64,000 nucleotides of DNA, taken from positions 221,211 through 285,210 of the forward strand of contig NZ_JAIQZC010000005.1 of assembly GCF_020164535.1 (NCBI RefSeq), read 5' to 3'. Below are positions 1 through 10,017 of the stretch, in pieces. The notes below the pieces were generated by a model. The model ran no database searches, was not told the DNA's origin, and saw nothing but the letters and a program-made list of their open reading frames with translations. The stretch's first letter is position 1. Each line of letters starts with the position of its first letter. The position numbers and the translations under genes are program-made. This DNA comes from Psychroflexus montanilacus. GTDB lineage: Bacteria > Bacteroidota > Bacteroidia > Flavobacteriales > Flavobacteriaceae.

Positions 1-1546
<1,546 letters not shown>

Positions 1547-1560
1547 GTTCACCTTAAGTA

Positions 1561-1597
1561 AAAAAGCTTATTTCTAAGAGAGGAATAAGCTTTTTTT
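1561..1597 (+). terminator. Rho-independent terminator after gapA
   Basis: A 14-base stem pairs 1561-1574 with 1582-1595 (AAAAAGCTTATT against AATAAGCTTTTT, with one G-T pair near the loop), a 7-base loop lies between them, and a run of T follows. It lies 14 bases after the gapA stop codon and separates gapA from the kinase gene. Confidence 0.85.
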
Positions 1598-1620
1598 ATT
1601 TTTAATATAATTTTATATCT

Positions 1621-2481
1621 ATGATACTTATAGCAGACGGTGGCTCAACAAAGTGTGATTGGATTTTACTTGATGATCAAGGTGAAGTCGTCCTCAAGAC
1701 TAGAACTAAAGGATTAAATCCAGCTGTTTTTAAACCTAAAACTTTAAAAGCTCGATTAGAAGAAAATGAAGACCTCAAAGAAATTGTATCTCAGGTCACT
1801 CGTGTAGATTTTTATGGCGCAGGTTGCGGAACTCCAACTCCTGTCAAAAATTTAAAAGAGATTCTTGAGGATTATTTTAAAGGGGCACAGATCAACGTAG
1901 ATGAGGATATGGTTGCTGCAGCCCTTGCAGCTACTACCAAACCTGGAATTGTCTGCATCCTGGGGACCGGTTCCAACTCCTGTTACTTTGATGGACAAAA
2001 CGTCCACATGGAAGTAGAATCTTTAGGTTATGTTCTGATGGATGAAGCCAGCGGGAACTACTTTGGAAAACGACTTATTCGGGATTACTTCTATAAATTC
2101 ATGGGCGAAGACATGAGTAGAGAATTTGCCAAGCGTTATGATCTGAATGCAGACACGATCAAACGAAATGTTTACAAAGAAGATAATCCTAATACATACC
2201 TGGCATCCTTCGCTGAATTTATATTTACAGCACAGGAAAGGAATGGGTATTTCTATAAATTGATTTATGAAGGTATGGAAAAATTCATTGAGCGCCGCGT
2301 GATGTGCTTTAAACAAGCCCAGAACGTACCTATTCATTTTATCGGCTCCATAGCTTTCTTTTCCGAAGATATTATAAGAGATGTGGCTAAGCGTTATCAT
2401 CTGGATATCGGTAACGTGATTAGGCGACCAATAGATGGTTTGATAGCTCATTATAAAAAAAATGTACTAAAAGTAAATTAG
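1621..2481 (+). CDS. N-acetylglucosamine kinase-like protein (BadF/BadG family)
   Basis: This 286-residue protein belongs to the ASKHA sugar-kinase fold. It has the phosphate-1 motif ADGGSTKCDW near the N-terminus, a phosphate-2 motif LGTGSNSCYF at about residues 117-126 and an adenosine-type motif HFIGSIAFF near 239-247. Bacteroidota members of this family are annotated as N-acetylglucosamine or glucosamine kinases, which would feed amino sugars towards glycolysis. The substrate is inferred, not shown by the sequence. The gene sits between gapA and pgi with no gap at all before pgi (TAG immediately followed by ATG), so it is probably translated together with glucose-6-phosphate isomerase. 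Confidence 0.75.
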   Translation: MILIADGGSTKCDWILLDDQGEVVLKTRTKGLNPAVFKPKTLKARLEENEDLKEIVSQVTRVDFYGAGCGTPTPVKNLKEILEDYFKGAQINVDEDMVAAALAATTKPGIVCILGTGSNSCYFDGQNVHMEVESLGYVLMDEASGNYFGKRLIRDYFYKFMGEDMSREFAKRYDLNADTIKRNVYKEDNPNTYLASFAEFIFTAQERNGYFYKLIYEGMEKFIERRVMCFKQAQNVPIHFIGSIAFFSEDIIRDVAKRYHLDIGNVIRRPIDGLIAHYKKNVLKVN

Positions 2482-4116
2482 ATGTCTTTAAAAACTCAAT
2501 CTCCAGTTAATTTCAATTCTTGGAAAGAACTTAAGGTACTTTCAAAGAAAGAATTTAATCTAAAATCTTTATTTGAATCCAACCTAAGTCGATTTAAAGA
2601 CTTTTCAATTCATCTAGATGATTTTTTAATCGATTACTCTAAAAATTTAGTTGATAAAAAAGTTGTTGACCAACTTTTAAAATTAGCTCATGAAGCCGAT
2701 TTGAAACATGCCATCCAAAGCTATTTTAATGGCGAAAAGATTAATGAGACAGAAGGCCGAGCAGTCCTTCATACCGCTTTGAGAAGTGCTAAAAATAATT
2801 CAGCCAAGGTGGATGGTATCGATATCTATGGTGATGTGCAGTCTGTTTTAGCTAAAATTAAAACGTTTGCAGATCAGGTGAACTCCGGAGAGCGGAAATC
2901 TTATTCTGGTCAAAAATTTACGGATGTTGTCAATATTGGGATTGGTGGCTCAGACCTGGGGCCACAAATGATTGTGGAGGCCTTATCTTATTACCAAACA
3001 GGCATTCAGCCTCATTTTATATCCAATGTAGATGGGGATCATGTTTTAGAAACCATCAACAATTTAAACCCTGAAACGACATTATTCCTTATTGTTTCAA
3101 AGTCGTTCACGACTCAAGAGACTTTAACCAATGCAAATACCGTGAGAAATTGGTTTTTGAAATCAGCTAGCAAAGAAGATGTGAAGCATAACTTTGTAGC
3201 GGTTTCTACCAACATATCTGCTGTAGAAGACTTCGGAATTGCCAAAGAAAATATTTTTCCTATGTACGATTGGGTAGGAGGTCGCTTTTCTTTGTGGAGT
3301 GCAGCCGGGCTCTCCATTGCAGTAAGCATTGGGTCAGAAAACTTTCAAGGCCTACTTGATGGAGCTGAAGAGATGGATACGCATTTCAAAACTGCTGACT
3401 TTGAAAGCAATATGCCTGTTATTCTTGCTTTGTTAGGTATTTGGTACAACAACTTTTTGGAGGCTGAAAGTGAAGCTATCATTCCTTATACACAATATCT
3501 ACAAAAACTAGCGCCTTACCTTCAGCAAGCTTCTATGGAGAGTAACGGCAAAAGTGTAGATAGAGCAGGAGTTAAGGTTAACTATCAGACTGGAACTATC
3601 GTTTGGGGTGAACCAGGTACTAATTCACAGCATGCCTTTTTTCAATTGATTCATCAGGGTACTAAATTGATTCCTTCAGATTTTATTGGCTTTAAAAAGC
3701 CATTACATGGCAATTCAAAACATCATGATATCTTGATGGCTAATTATTTTGCTCAGACTGAGGCCTTGATGAAAGGTAAATCACAAGATGAAGTTCATCA
3801 GGAATTAGAAGCTCAAAGTTTAAGTGTAGAAGACATTCAGAAATTAGTTCCATTCAAAGTTTTTGAAGGAAACAAACCCACCACTTCTATTTTGATTGAT
3901 AAGCTTACGCCAAAATCATTAGGAAAACTGGTAGCGATGTATGAGCATAAAATTTTTGTTCAAGGTGTGATTTGGAATATTTTTAGTTACGATCAATGGG
4001 GGGTTGAACTTGGAAAACAACTCGCAAAAAACACATTGAAGGACATTCAATCTGCTAAAATTGAAAACCCACACGACTCTTCTACGAACGAATTGTTGAA
4101 GCATTACAAATCATAA
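2482..4116 (+). CDS. pgi: Glucose-6-phosphate isomerase
   Basis: This 544-residue enzyme interconverts glucose 6-phosphate and fructose 6-phosphate. Both family signatures are present: DWVGGRFSLWSAAGLS in the middle and IFSYDQWGVELGKQLA near the C-terminus. The nucleotide-sugar binding block IGIGGSDLGP and the catalytic-region block WGEPGTNSQHAFFQLIHQG are also intact. Length matches the long bacterial PGI class. It starts directly on the stop codon of the preceding kinase gene and is followed by a terminator at 4140-4170. It completes a short sugar-metabolism block with pfkA and gapA. Confidence 0.97.
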   Translation: MSLKTQSPVNFNSWKELKVLSKKEFNLKSLFESNLSRFKDFSIHLDDFLIDYSKNLVDKKVVDQLLKLAHEADLKHAIQSYFNGEKINETEGRAVLHTALRSAKNNSAKVDGIDIYGDVQSVLAKIKTFADQVNSGERKSYSGQKFTDVVNIGIGGSDLGPQMIVEALSYYQTGIQPHFISNVDGDHVLETINNLNPETTLFLIVSKSFTTQETLTNANTVRNWFLKSASKEDVKHNFVAVSTNISAVEDFGIAKENIFPMYDWVGGRFSLWSAAGLSIAVSIGSENFQGLLDGAEEMDTHFKTADFESNMPVILALLGIWYNNFLEAESEAIIPYTQYLQKLAPYLQQASMESNGKSVDRAGVKVNYQTGTIVWGEPGTNSQHAFFQLIHQGTKLIPSDFIGFKKPLHGNSKHHDILMANYFAQTEALMKGKSQDEVHQELEAQSLSVEDIQKLVPFKVFEGNKPTTSILIDKLTPKSLGKLVAMYEHKIFVQGVIWNIFSYDQWGVELGKQLAKNTLKDIQSAKIENPHDSSTNELLKHYKS

Positions 4117-4139
4117 AGCTAAAATTTATGAGATGGCTT

Positions 4140-4170
4140 AAAAATCCGAAATGAAAATTTCGGATTTTTT
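4140..4170 (+). terminator. Rho-independent terminator after pgi
   Basis: A perfect 12-base stem pairs 4141-4152 (AAAATCCGAAAT) with 4157-4168, around a 4-base loop, and ends in a T run. It lies 24 bases past the pgi stop codon. Confidence 0.85.
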
Positions 4171-4262
4171 GGTTTTATAACTCAATTCAATAGTATCATG
4201 TTTATTTCAGAATTTATAAAAAAAGTATATTTTTAAACTAACTAATCTCTAATCAGTTTATT

Positions 4263-5801
4263 ATGCTTGTTAAAGTCTTTGGAAGTTCGGTTTTTGGTGT
4301 AGATGCTGAAATCATTACTGTTGAAATTAACATGGAAAAAGGAATCGGATATCATCTGGTTGGTTTACCAGATAATGCGATTCGAGAAAGCAGTTTCAGG
4401 ATTCAGGCTGCTTTAAAGAATAATGGTTTCAAATTTCCAGGCAAAAAGATCATTGTTAACATGGCGCCAGCCGATATGCGAAAGGAAGGTTCTGCTTATG
4501 ATCTAACCTTGGCTTTAGGCATTCTTTCAGCTTCCAATCAAATTAAATCTGAAGAAATTGACAATTACATCATTATGGGGGAATTGTCTCTCGACGGGAG
4601 TTTGCAGCCTATAAAAGGGGCTTTACCCATTGCCATTAAGGCCAGACAAGAAGGCTTTAAAGGATTTATCTTACCCAAGCAAAATGCCAAGGAAGCTGCC
4701 ATAGTGGACAATTTGGATGTGTTTGGAGTAGAAACCATCAGTGAAGTTATTAACTTCTTCGATAAAGATGAACCTCTGGAACCTACAAAAATTAACACCA
4801 GGGAAATTTTTTACAACAACCTGGCACACCCAGAATATGATTTTGCCGATGTCAAAGGTCAGGAATCCATCAAACGCTGTATGGAAATTGCTGCTGCAGG
4901 TGGCCACAACATTATTATGGTAGGTCCTCCGGGTTCAGGAAAAACCATGTTAGCTAAGCGTCTACCAAGCATTTTGCCACCCATGAGTTTGCATGAAGCC
5001 TTGGAGACGACCAAGATTCATTCGGTTGTAGGTAGAGTAAAAGAAAACGTAGGATTGATGGCAGAACGTCCCTTTAGAAGTCCCCATCATACAATTTCGG
5101 ACGTCGCCTTGGTCGGGGGAGGTGCGTATCCTCAACCAGGAGAAATCTCATTAGCCCATAACGGCATTTTATTTTTGGATGAATTGCCAGAATTTAAGAG
5201 AACAGTCCTTGAAGTTATGCGACAACCCCTGGAAGATAGAGAAGTGACTATCTCCAGAGCAAAATTTACAGTGACGTATCCGTCTAGTTTTATGTTGGTG
5301 GCTAGCATGAACCCAAGTCCAGGAGGTTACTTCAATGATCCAGATGCGCCTGTGACCTCTTCTCCTGCAGAAATGCAGCGTTATCTTGGAAAAATCAGTG
5401 GTCCTTTATTAGACCGAATTGATATTCATATTGAAGTTACTCCAGTTCCTTTCGATAAATTAAGCGATGAACGCAAAGGGGAGAGCAGTGTTGAGATAAG
5501 AGAGCGTGTTACCAGAGCTAGAGAATTTCAAACCGAGCGCTTTAAAGATTTTGAAAACGTGCATTACAATGCTCAGATGAACGTTAAACACATCAAGCAG
5601 TTTTGTAAGCTGGAAGATTCCTCCAAAACTTTACTGAAAACGGCTATGGAACGCCTTAACTTGAGCGCTAGAGCTTATGATCGCATTTTGAAAGTAGCAC
5701 GAACTATCGCCGACCTGGAAGCGTCTCCAGAAATTCAAGGGGCTCATATTTCAGAAGCTATACAATATAGAAGTCTAGACCGTGATGGCTGGTTGGGGTG
5801 A
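4263..5801 (+). CDS. comM: YifB/ComM-family Mg-chelatase-like AAA+ ATPase
   Basis: This 512-residue protein has an N-terminal Lon-protease-like domain without the protease residues (about 1-170), then an AAA+ domain with Walker A GPPGSGKT at 221-228, Walker B ILFLDELPEF near 300, and the C-terminal Mg-chelatase domain with LDRIDIHIEV and the arginine-rich ISRA region. In Haemophilus and Vibrio, ComM is a hexameric helicase that drives branch migration during natural transformation. Whether this strain is transformable is unknown. The gene ends one base before the convergent DUF4139 gene, and no terminator separates them. Confidence 0.9.
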   Translation: MLVKVFGSSVFGVDAEIITVEINMEKGIGYHLVGLPDNAIRESSFRIQAALKNNGFKFPGKKIIVNMAPADMRKEGSAYDLTLALGILSASNQIKSEEIDNYIIMGELSLDGSLQPIKGALPIAIKARQEGFKGFILPKQNAKEAAIVDNLDVFGVETISEVINFFDKDEPLEPTKINTREIFYNNLAHPEYDFADVKGQESIKRCMEIAAAGGHNIIMVGPPGSGKTMLAKRLPSILPPMSLHEALETTKIHSVVGRVKENVGLMAERPFRSPHHTISDVALVGGGAYPQPGEISLAHNGILFLDELPEFKRTVLEVMRQPLEDREVTISRAKFTVTYPSSFMLVASMNPSPGGYFNDPDAPVTSSPAEMQRYLGKISGPLLDRIDIHIEVTPVPFDKLSDERKGESSVEIRERVTRAREFQTERFKDFENVHYNAQMNVKHIKQFCKLEDSSKTLLKTAMERLNLSARAYDRILKVARTIADLEASPEIQGAHISEAIQYRSLDRDGWLG

Positions 5802-5802
5802 T

Positions 5803-7650
5803 TTAAGGCCTTAAGAAAAGTCTCTGGTTTTTTGGATACTTTACCGTATAGCTGTATTCTAAGGTTTTGGTTTCTCCAGGCTGGATATCAAATTCCCAAT
5901 CCAAAAAACCTTTATTTTTATCGTAACTGGCATCTGTATAAGATTTGTTTTCAATTTTGATGGATTCGTTTCTAGAAATGGGCAGACGTTCCTGAACTAA
6001 GATGGAAATAGGTAAACGCTTGCTGTTTTTAACTTCAATTTCGTAAGCCTTATCGACTATGGTTGTACTACCAAAAAAACTTTTGGAGGTTTTTTTCTTA
6101 GGTAGTGTTCTTTCCAAAACTATTTTATTATCAACACCTAAAGAAAAGAATAGATTATCCTCAAGCTGGGTAGTATTCAAGTAAGTATCTCCTAAAAAGC
6201 TATTTTCAAAGTATAAATTGGCTTCACCAGAAATAAGCTCCAAGTCTTGCCAGTCTTCCAGTTCAGCCATCAAAAACACTGATTCTGAAAGCTCCGGTGC
6301 AGCAAAGTATTGGTATGAGGTCTTAAGTTGGTGTTCATCTATCTGAAATTGTTTAGGATCCCGAGAAGAGGTTAAGCTTATGGACTTGGGCAATACAAAT
6401 TCAACAGAGTTTTGCTGTTCTACTATTTCAGTAACCTCTTCTTCAACCATTTCGCTATTGGGTTTGGAACGTTTAGAAGAGCTATAACCAATGACAACGA
6501 CTTCATCTAAACTAGCATTATCCTGTTCTAATGTAATATTAATATTACTACTGTAAACAGGTAAAGTTTGACTTTTGAAACCTACAGAGCTAAATCTTAC
6601 ATTTTTTCCGCCATTGACATTTAAAATGTAATTGCCATCAAAATCAGTTTGAGTACCACTGTTACCAATCATCACATTTACGCCAGGTAACGGTAAACCT
6701 TGGTTGTCTAATATTTTACCTCTTACTTGTTTAACATTTGGATTATATTTAAAATTAGATGTTCTAAGCTTGGATATTGGAGTTAAAGGTCGATTAAAAT
6801 CCAAATAATAAGGTTCTAGCTCAGGTTTGGTTTTGTTGGATATCGGGTTGGCTGTAGAAAGTTTTAAAGTAATGTCCTCCCAGTTTTGACCACTGGTTTG
6901 ATAGACTTTCGCATTATAACTTAACACCATGTCCTGATCTATGCCTTTGGACTTGAGGTCGTAAGCAGCGAACCAGCCGGCGTCGTAAATGAAATAACTC
7001 AAAGCTAAGTTGGTTGAAACTGACTTGAAAACCTCAAGCTCTACGCTTATTTTCCCCCTGTTGACGCGGTTTTCACTCTCCATCTTGTTGATCTCTAAAG
7101 CTAATTTTTGACGAGTTGTATTCAAATCTTCAATAGAGATTGTGAGATCGTAAATGGAATTTTTTAGCGTTTCAATTTCACTAGCAAAATAGTCTTTATA
7201 GGCTTTTATTTTTGAAACATTGAGTTCACTTTCTTTACTTTTCAATTCCTGATTTTTCTCCAATAAGACAATAGATTTCTCCAGAGAAGCCACTTTATTT
7301 TCGGTATAAACCTTTTCTTTCTCAATTTCTTTTAAGCGCAATTGAAGTTCTTCCAAAGCTTTTGAGCTCTTCATGTCATTCAAATAATCGGTTTCGTAAG
7401 AAATCGAATTGAGGTTGATGTGTTCCAGTCCATTTAATATGATACTGGATTCATCAATATTTGGCGATAAATCTTCAAAAACAAGGGTATGTGTTCCTTT
7501 GGCTAAGTTGATCTTCTTTTCTGATGTCACTTGTGCACCAGAGCTGTATACGACTGCAGAGATCACCTTCGAATCTATAGATTGAGATTCAGATTGAGGT
7601 TGAGCTTGAATGAAGAACAAAAGTGCAAGACTTAAGGTAAGGATTTTCAT
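5803..7650 (-). CDS. Secreted MuiA-family (DUF4139) protein with inserted carboxypeptidase-regulatory-like domain
   Basis: The product is about 615 residues. I chose the ATG at 7650 because it gives a clean signal peptide (MKILTLSLALLFFIQAQPQS); a longer frame reaches 7713. Residues 28-90 match the N-terminal domain of mucoidy-inhibitor A-like proteins (YSSGAQVTSEKKINLAKGTH). A coiled coil follows at about 95-195, then DUF4139 begins (ALSYFIYDAGWFAAYDL, about 216-232). DUF4139 is interrupted at about 309-380 by a CarboxypepD_reg-like domain (VRGKILDNQGLPLPGVNV) ending in SLDEVVVIGY, the sequence that normally leads into the plug of SusC-type receptors. After this the DUF4139 strands resume to the end. 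Molecular function is unknown; the location is probably the cell envelope. Confidence 0.8.
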   Translation of the reverse strand: MKILTLSLALLFFIQAQPQSESQSIDSKVISAVVYSSGAQVTSEKKINLAKGTHTLVFEDLSPNIDESSIILNGLEHINLNSISYETDYLNDMKSSKALEELQLRLKEIEKEKVYTENKVASLEKSIVLLEKNQELKSKESELNVSKIKAYKDYFASEIETLKNSIYDLTISIEDLNTTRQKLALEINKMESENRVNRGKISVELEVFKSVSTNLALSYFIYDAGWFAAYDLKSKGIDQDMVLSYNAKVYQTSGQNWEDITLKLSTANPISNKTKPELEPYYLDFNRPLTPISKLRTSNFKYNPNVKQVRGKILDNQGLPLPGVNVMIGNSGTQTDFDGNYILNVNGGKNVRFSSVGFKSQTLPVYSSNINITLEQDNASLDEVVVIGYSSSKRSKPNSEMVEEEVTEIVEQQNSVEFVLPKSISLTSSRDPKQFQIDEHQLKTSYQYFAAPELSESVFLMAELEDWQDLELISGEANLYFENSFLGDTYLNTTQLEDNLFFSLGVDNKIVLERTLPKKKTSKSFFGSTTIVDKAYEIEVKNSKRLPISILVQERLPISRNESIKIENKSYTDASYDKNKGFLDWEFDIQPGETKTLEYSYTVKYPKNQRLFLRP

Positions 7651-7727
7651 TAGTAAAATTTTATGCTGAAAAATACTTAAAATTGTTTTGATGCTGGGCT
7701 TACTTTTATACATTTCAAAGAAAAAAG

Positions 7728-8462
7728 TTGAAAACCATAGACCTTAATTGCGACCTTGGAGAAGGAGGGAAGTTTGATACTGAGTTAATGCCTCTCATTT
7801 CATCCTGTAATATTGCTTGTGGAGGGCACTACGGCGACAACGAATCCGTAGATAAAGCTATAAAACTCGCGAAAACATACCAGGTAAATATCGGTGCGCA
7901 TCCGTCATATCCTGATCTTGATAATTTTGGTCGAAAATCGATACACATTTTAAATGATGAGCTGAAAAAAGAATTGCATACTCAAATCGATTTGATAGAG
8001 AAAGCATGCAAAGTGAATAAAGTTCAGCTTCATCACATCAAACCTCATGGAGCGCTTTATAATGATATGCGTAAAAGTCCGAGTCTTGCCGATTTAATTT
8101 TGGAGGTGGTTAAGGAAAGAAAAATGGACTTGATTTTGTTTGTTCCGCCTATGGTGAAATTTAGCTCTGAAATTCCTAAATCGATTCAAATTTGGAAAGA
8201 AGGATTTGCAGACCGAGCCTACCAAAAAGATTATAGTCTGGTGCCAAGAAGTGAAACCGGGGCTGTTATTCACAATCCAGAATTGATTTCAAAACGCGTT
8301 GTATCGATGATAAATCAAAAACAGGTTTCAGCTATTTCGGGGGAAAAACTCAAGGTTGAATTTGATACCATTTGTGTGCATAGTGACACTCCAGATGCGC
8401 TTACAATTTTGAAAAAAATCAGAGCAGATTTAGAGAATAATGAAATAAAATTAGAAGTCTAA
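7728..8462 (+). CDS. pxpA: 5-oxoprolinase subunit A (LamB/YcsF family)
   Basis: This 244-residue protein is the PxpA component of the ATP-dependent 5-oxoprolinase PxpABC, which opens pyroglutamate to glutamate. The family hallmark DLNCDLGEG is at residues 5-13, followed by SSCNIACGGHYGD and LHHIKPHGALYN. The start is TTG at 7728, since no ATG is available upstream in frame before the family N-terminus. It ends directly on the pxpB start. The pxpA-pxpB-pxpC order is conserved across bacteria and makes the assignment secure. Confidence 0.93.
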   Translation: MKTIDLNCDLGEGGKFDTELMPLISSCNIACGGHYGDNESVDKAIKLAKTYQVNIGAHPSYPDLDNFGRKSIHILNDELKKELHTQIDLIEKACKVNKVQLHHIKPHGALYNDMRKSPSLADLILEVVKERKMDLILFVPPMVKFSSEIPKSIQIWKEGFADRAYQKDYSLVPRSETGAVIHNPELISKRVVSMINQKQVSAISGEKLKVEFDTICVHSDTPDALTILKKIRADLENNEIKLEV

Positions 8463-9161
8463 ATGACACATCAACCTCACATATTTCAATACAATGAAAC
8501 TTCAATTTTAATCAGATTTGATGAAGAAATCAATGAAAATCTTTTGAGATTCTTACTTCAGATTAAAAACAATATAGCTCAGAAATATAATAAACAAACA
8601 CTTCAAGTAATCAACACATATGACTCATTATTAATTATTTATAGATCAACTATAAGTAATTTCTATGAGGCAGAAAATGAATTATTGGACCAAATAAAAG
8701 GTGTGAATGTAAGCAATAAATTAGATTCAGCCGTTAAAAAAATTCCTGTGTGTTATGAGGAAGATTTTGGTTGGGATTTGAACTTTTTGTCCAGTCAATT
8801 GAAGCTTTCAAAATCAGAAATTATAGAAAAACATTCAGACAGAATTTACACTGTTTATTTAATTGGCTTTCTTCCAGGATTTCCATATTTGGGAGGTTTG
8901 GATTCTTCTCTTTTTCAAAGAAGAAAATCCGAACCCAGATCAAAAATTCCAGCAGGTTCTGTTGGAATTGCAGATCAGCAAACTGGAATTTATCCAACAG
9001 ATTCTCCAGGTGGATGGCAAATTATTGGCCGAACACCAATTCAGCTTTTTGATACGAATCGACCAAAAAATTATTGTCAATTGCAGCCTGGAGATAAGAT
9101 TCAGTTTGAATCAATTTCAAAAGATGAATTTGAGTACATTCAATCTAAAACTAAAAGTTGA
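8463..9161 (+). CDS. pxpB: 5-oxoprolinase subunit B
   Basis: This 232-residue protein belongs to the KipI/PxpB family, the first half of the carboxytransferase-like part of 5-oxoprolinase. Diagnostic segments are VYLIGFLPGFPYLGGL (about 135-150), IPAGSVGIADQQTGIYP and SPGGWQIIGRTP. The gene starts immediately after the pxpA stop and ends 4 bases before pxpC, so the three are almost certainly one transcript. Older annotations may call it an allophanate hydrolase subunit 1 or kinase A inhibitor; the pxpA neighbour favours 5-oxoprolinase. Confidence 0.93.
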   Translation: MTHQPHIFQYNETSILIRFDEEINENLLRFLLQIKNNIAQKYNKQTLQVINTYDSLLIIYRSTISNFYEAENELLDQIKGVNVSNKLDSAVKKIPVCYEEDFGWDLNFLSSQLKLSKSEIIEKHSDRIYTVYLIGFLPGFPYLGGLDSSLFQRRKSEPRSKIPAGSVGIADQQTGIYPTDSPGGWQIIGRTPIQLFDTNRPKNYCQLQPGDKIQFESISKDEFEYIQSKTKS

Positions 9162-9165
9162 AAGC

Positions 9166-10017
9166 ATGGGTTTGAAGATAATATATCCTGGATTATATTC
9201 TACGATTCAGGACCAAGGAAGAACAGAAGGAATGCCTCAGGGAATTCCAATTTCTGGGGCTATGGATTTGAATCTATACAAATTTGCCAATTCAGTTTTA
9301 AATAATTCAGAGCAATCTGCTTGCATCGAATTTTATCAACAGGGGCTTAAAATTCACTTTGAAGCACCAACCTTTATTTGTGTAGCTGCACTCGGAGCTG
9401 AAATCATATTGAATGAAACTCAAGTTGAACCCAATTGCATATTGAAAGTGACAGCTGGTGACCAGCTTTCTATCAAGGAACTGAAAACTGGAAGTTGGGG
9501 TTACATCGCCGTGAAAGATGGTTTTGATTCAGCTAGTTTTCTAGGAAGTCAAAGTTTCTATAAAGCACTTACAGCCCATCAACTTCAAAAAGAGGATAAA
9601 GTTGACTTTAAGCCTTATGATGGTGAAACTGGTGGAGAATCTACTCAGCTTGATTTGACTTACTATGAAACGTCTGTTCTCGAAGTTTTCAGAGGTCCAG
9701 AGTATCACAAATTGAGTCAAACCTTAAAATATCAGCTTATCCATGCAGAGTTTTCGGTGTCTACCTCGCAAAACCGAATGGCTTATCAAATTCAGGAACG
9801 CCTGGAAAACGAGCTTGACGAAATTGTAACAGGCCCAGTGCTGCCAGGAACTGTTCAATATACTCCAGGCGGTAAAATGATCATTTTGATGAGGGATGCT
9901 CAAGTGACTGGAGGTTATCCACGCATACTTCAGCTCTCTGAGAAAGCTATTAATATATTATCTCAATTGCGTGCCAAATCTAAATTCACTTTCAATCTTA
10001 TCGAAATAAATTCATAA
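9166..10017 (+). CDS. pxpC: 5-oxoprolinase subunit C
   Basis: This 283-residue protein is PxpC (biotin-dependent carboxyltransferase or AHS2 family), partner of PxpB. Family segments are GLYSTIQDQGRTEG at the N-terminus, PISGAMDLNLYKFAN, FRGPEYHKL, and SQNRMAYQIQ with GPVLPGTVQYTPGGK in the C-terminal half. I chose the ATG at 9166 because homology begins there; the open frame runs far upstream, but that part is only pxpB read out of frame. The last 20 bases overlap the 3' end of the convergent aldehyde dehydrogenase gene. Confidence 0.92.
   Translation: MGLKIIYPGLYSTIQDQGRTEGMPQGIPISGAMDLNLYKFANSVLNNSEQSACIEFYQQGLKIHFEAPTFICVAALGAEIILNETQVEPNCILKVTAGDQLSIKELKTGSWGYIAVKDGFDSASFLGSQSFYKALTAHQLQKEDKVDFKPYDGETGGESTQLDLTYYETSVLEVFRGPEYHKLSQTLKYQLIHAEFSVSTSQNRMAYQIQERLENELDEIVTGPVLPGTVQYTPGGKMIILMRDAQVTGGYPRILQLSEKAINILSQLRAKSKFTFNLIEINS

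Noticed and set aside
5803..7650. TonB-dependent receptor, because of DEVVVIGY
   Set aside because: There is no plug or barrel, and the rest of the protein matches MuiA/DUF4139.
7651..7713. Upstream start for the DUF4139 protein
   Set aside because: It adds 21 residues before a clean signal peptide; the ATG at 7650 is a better start.
8863..9165. Long N-terminal extension of the pxpC reading frame
   Set aside because: The extension is pxpB read in another frame; PxpC homology starts at the ATG at 9166.
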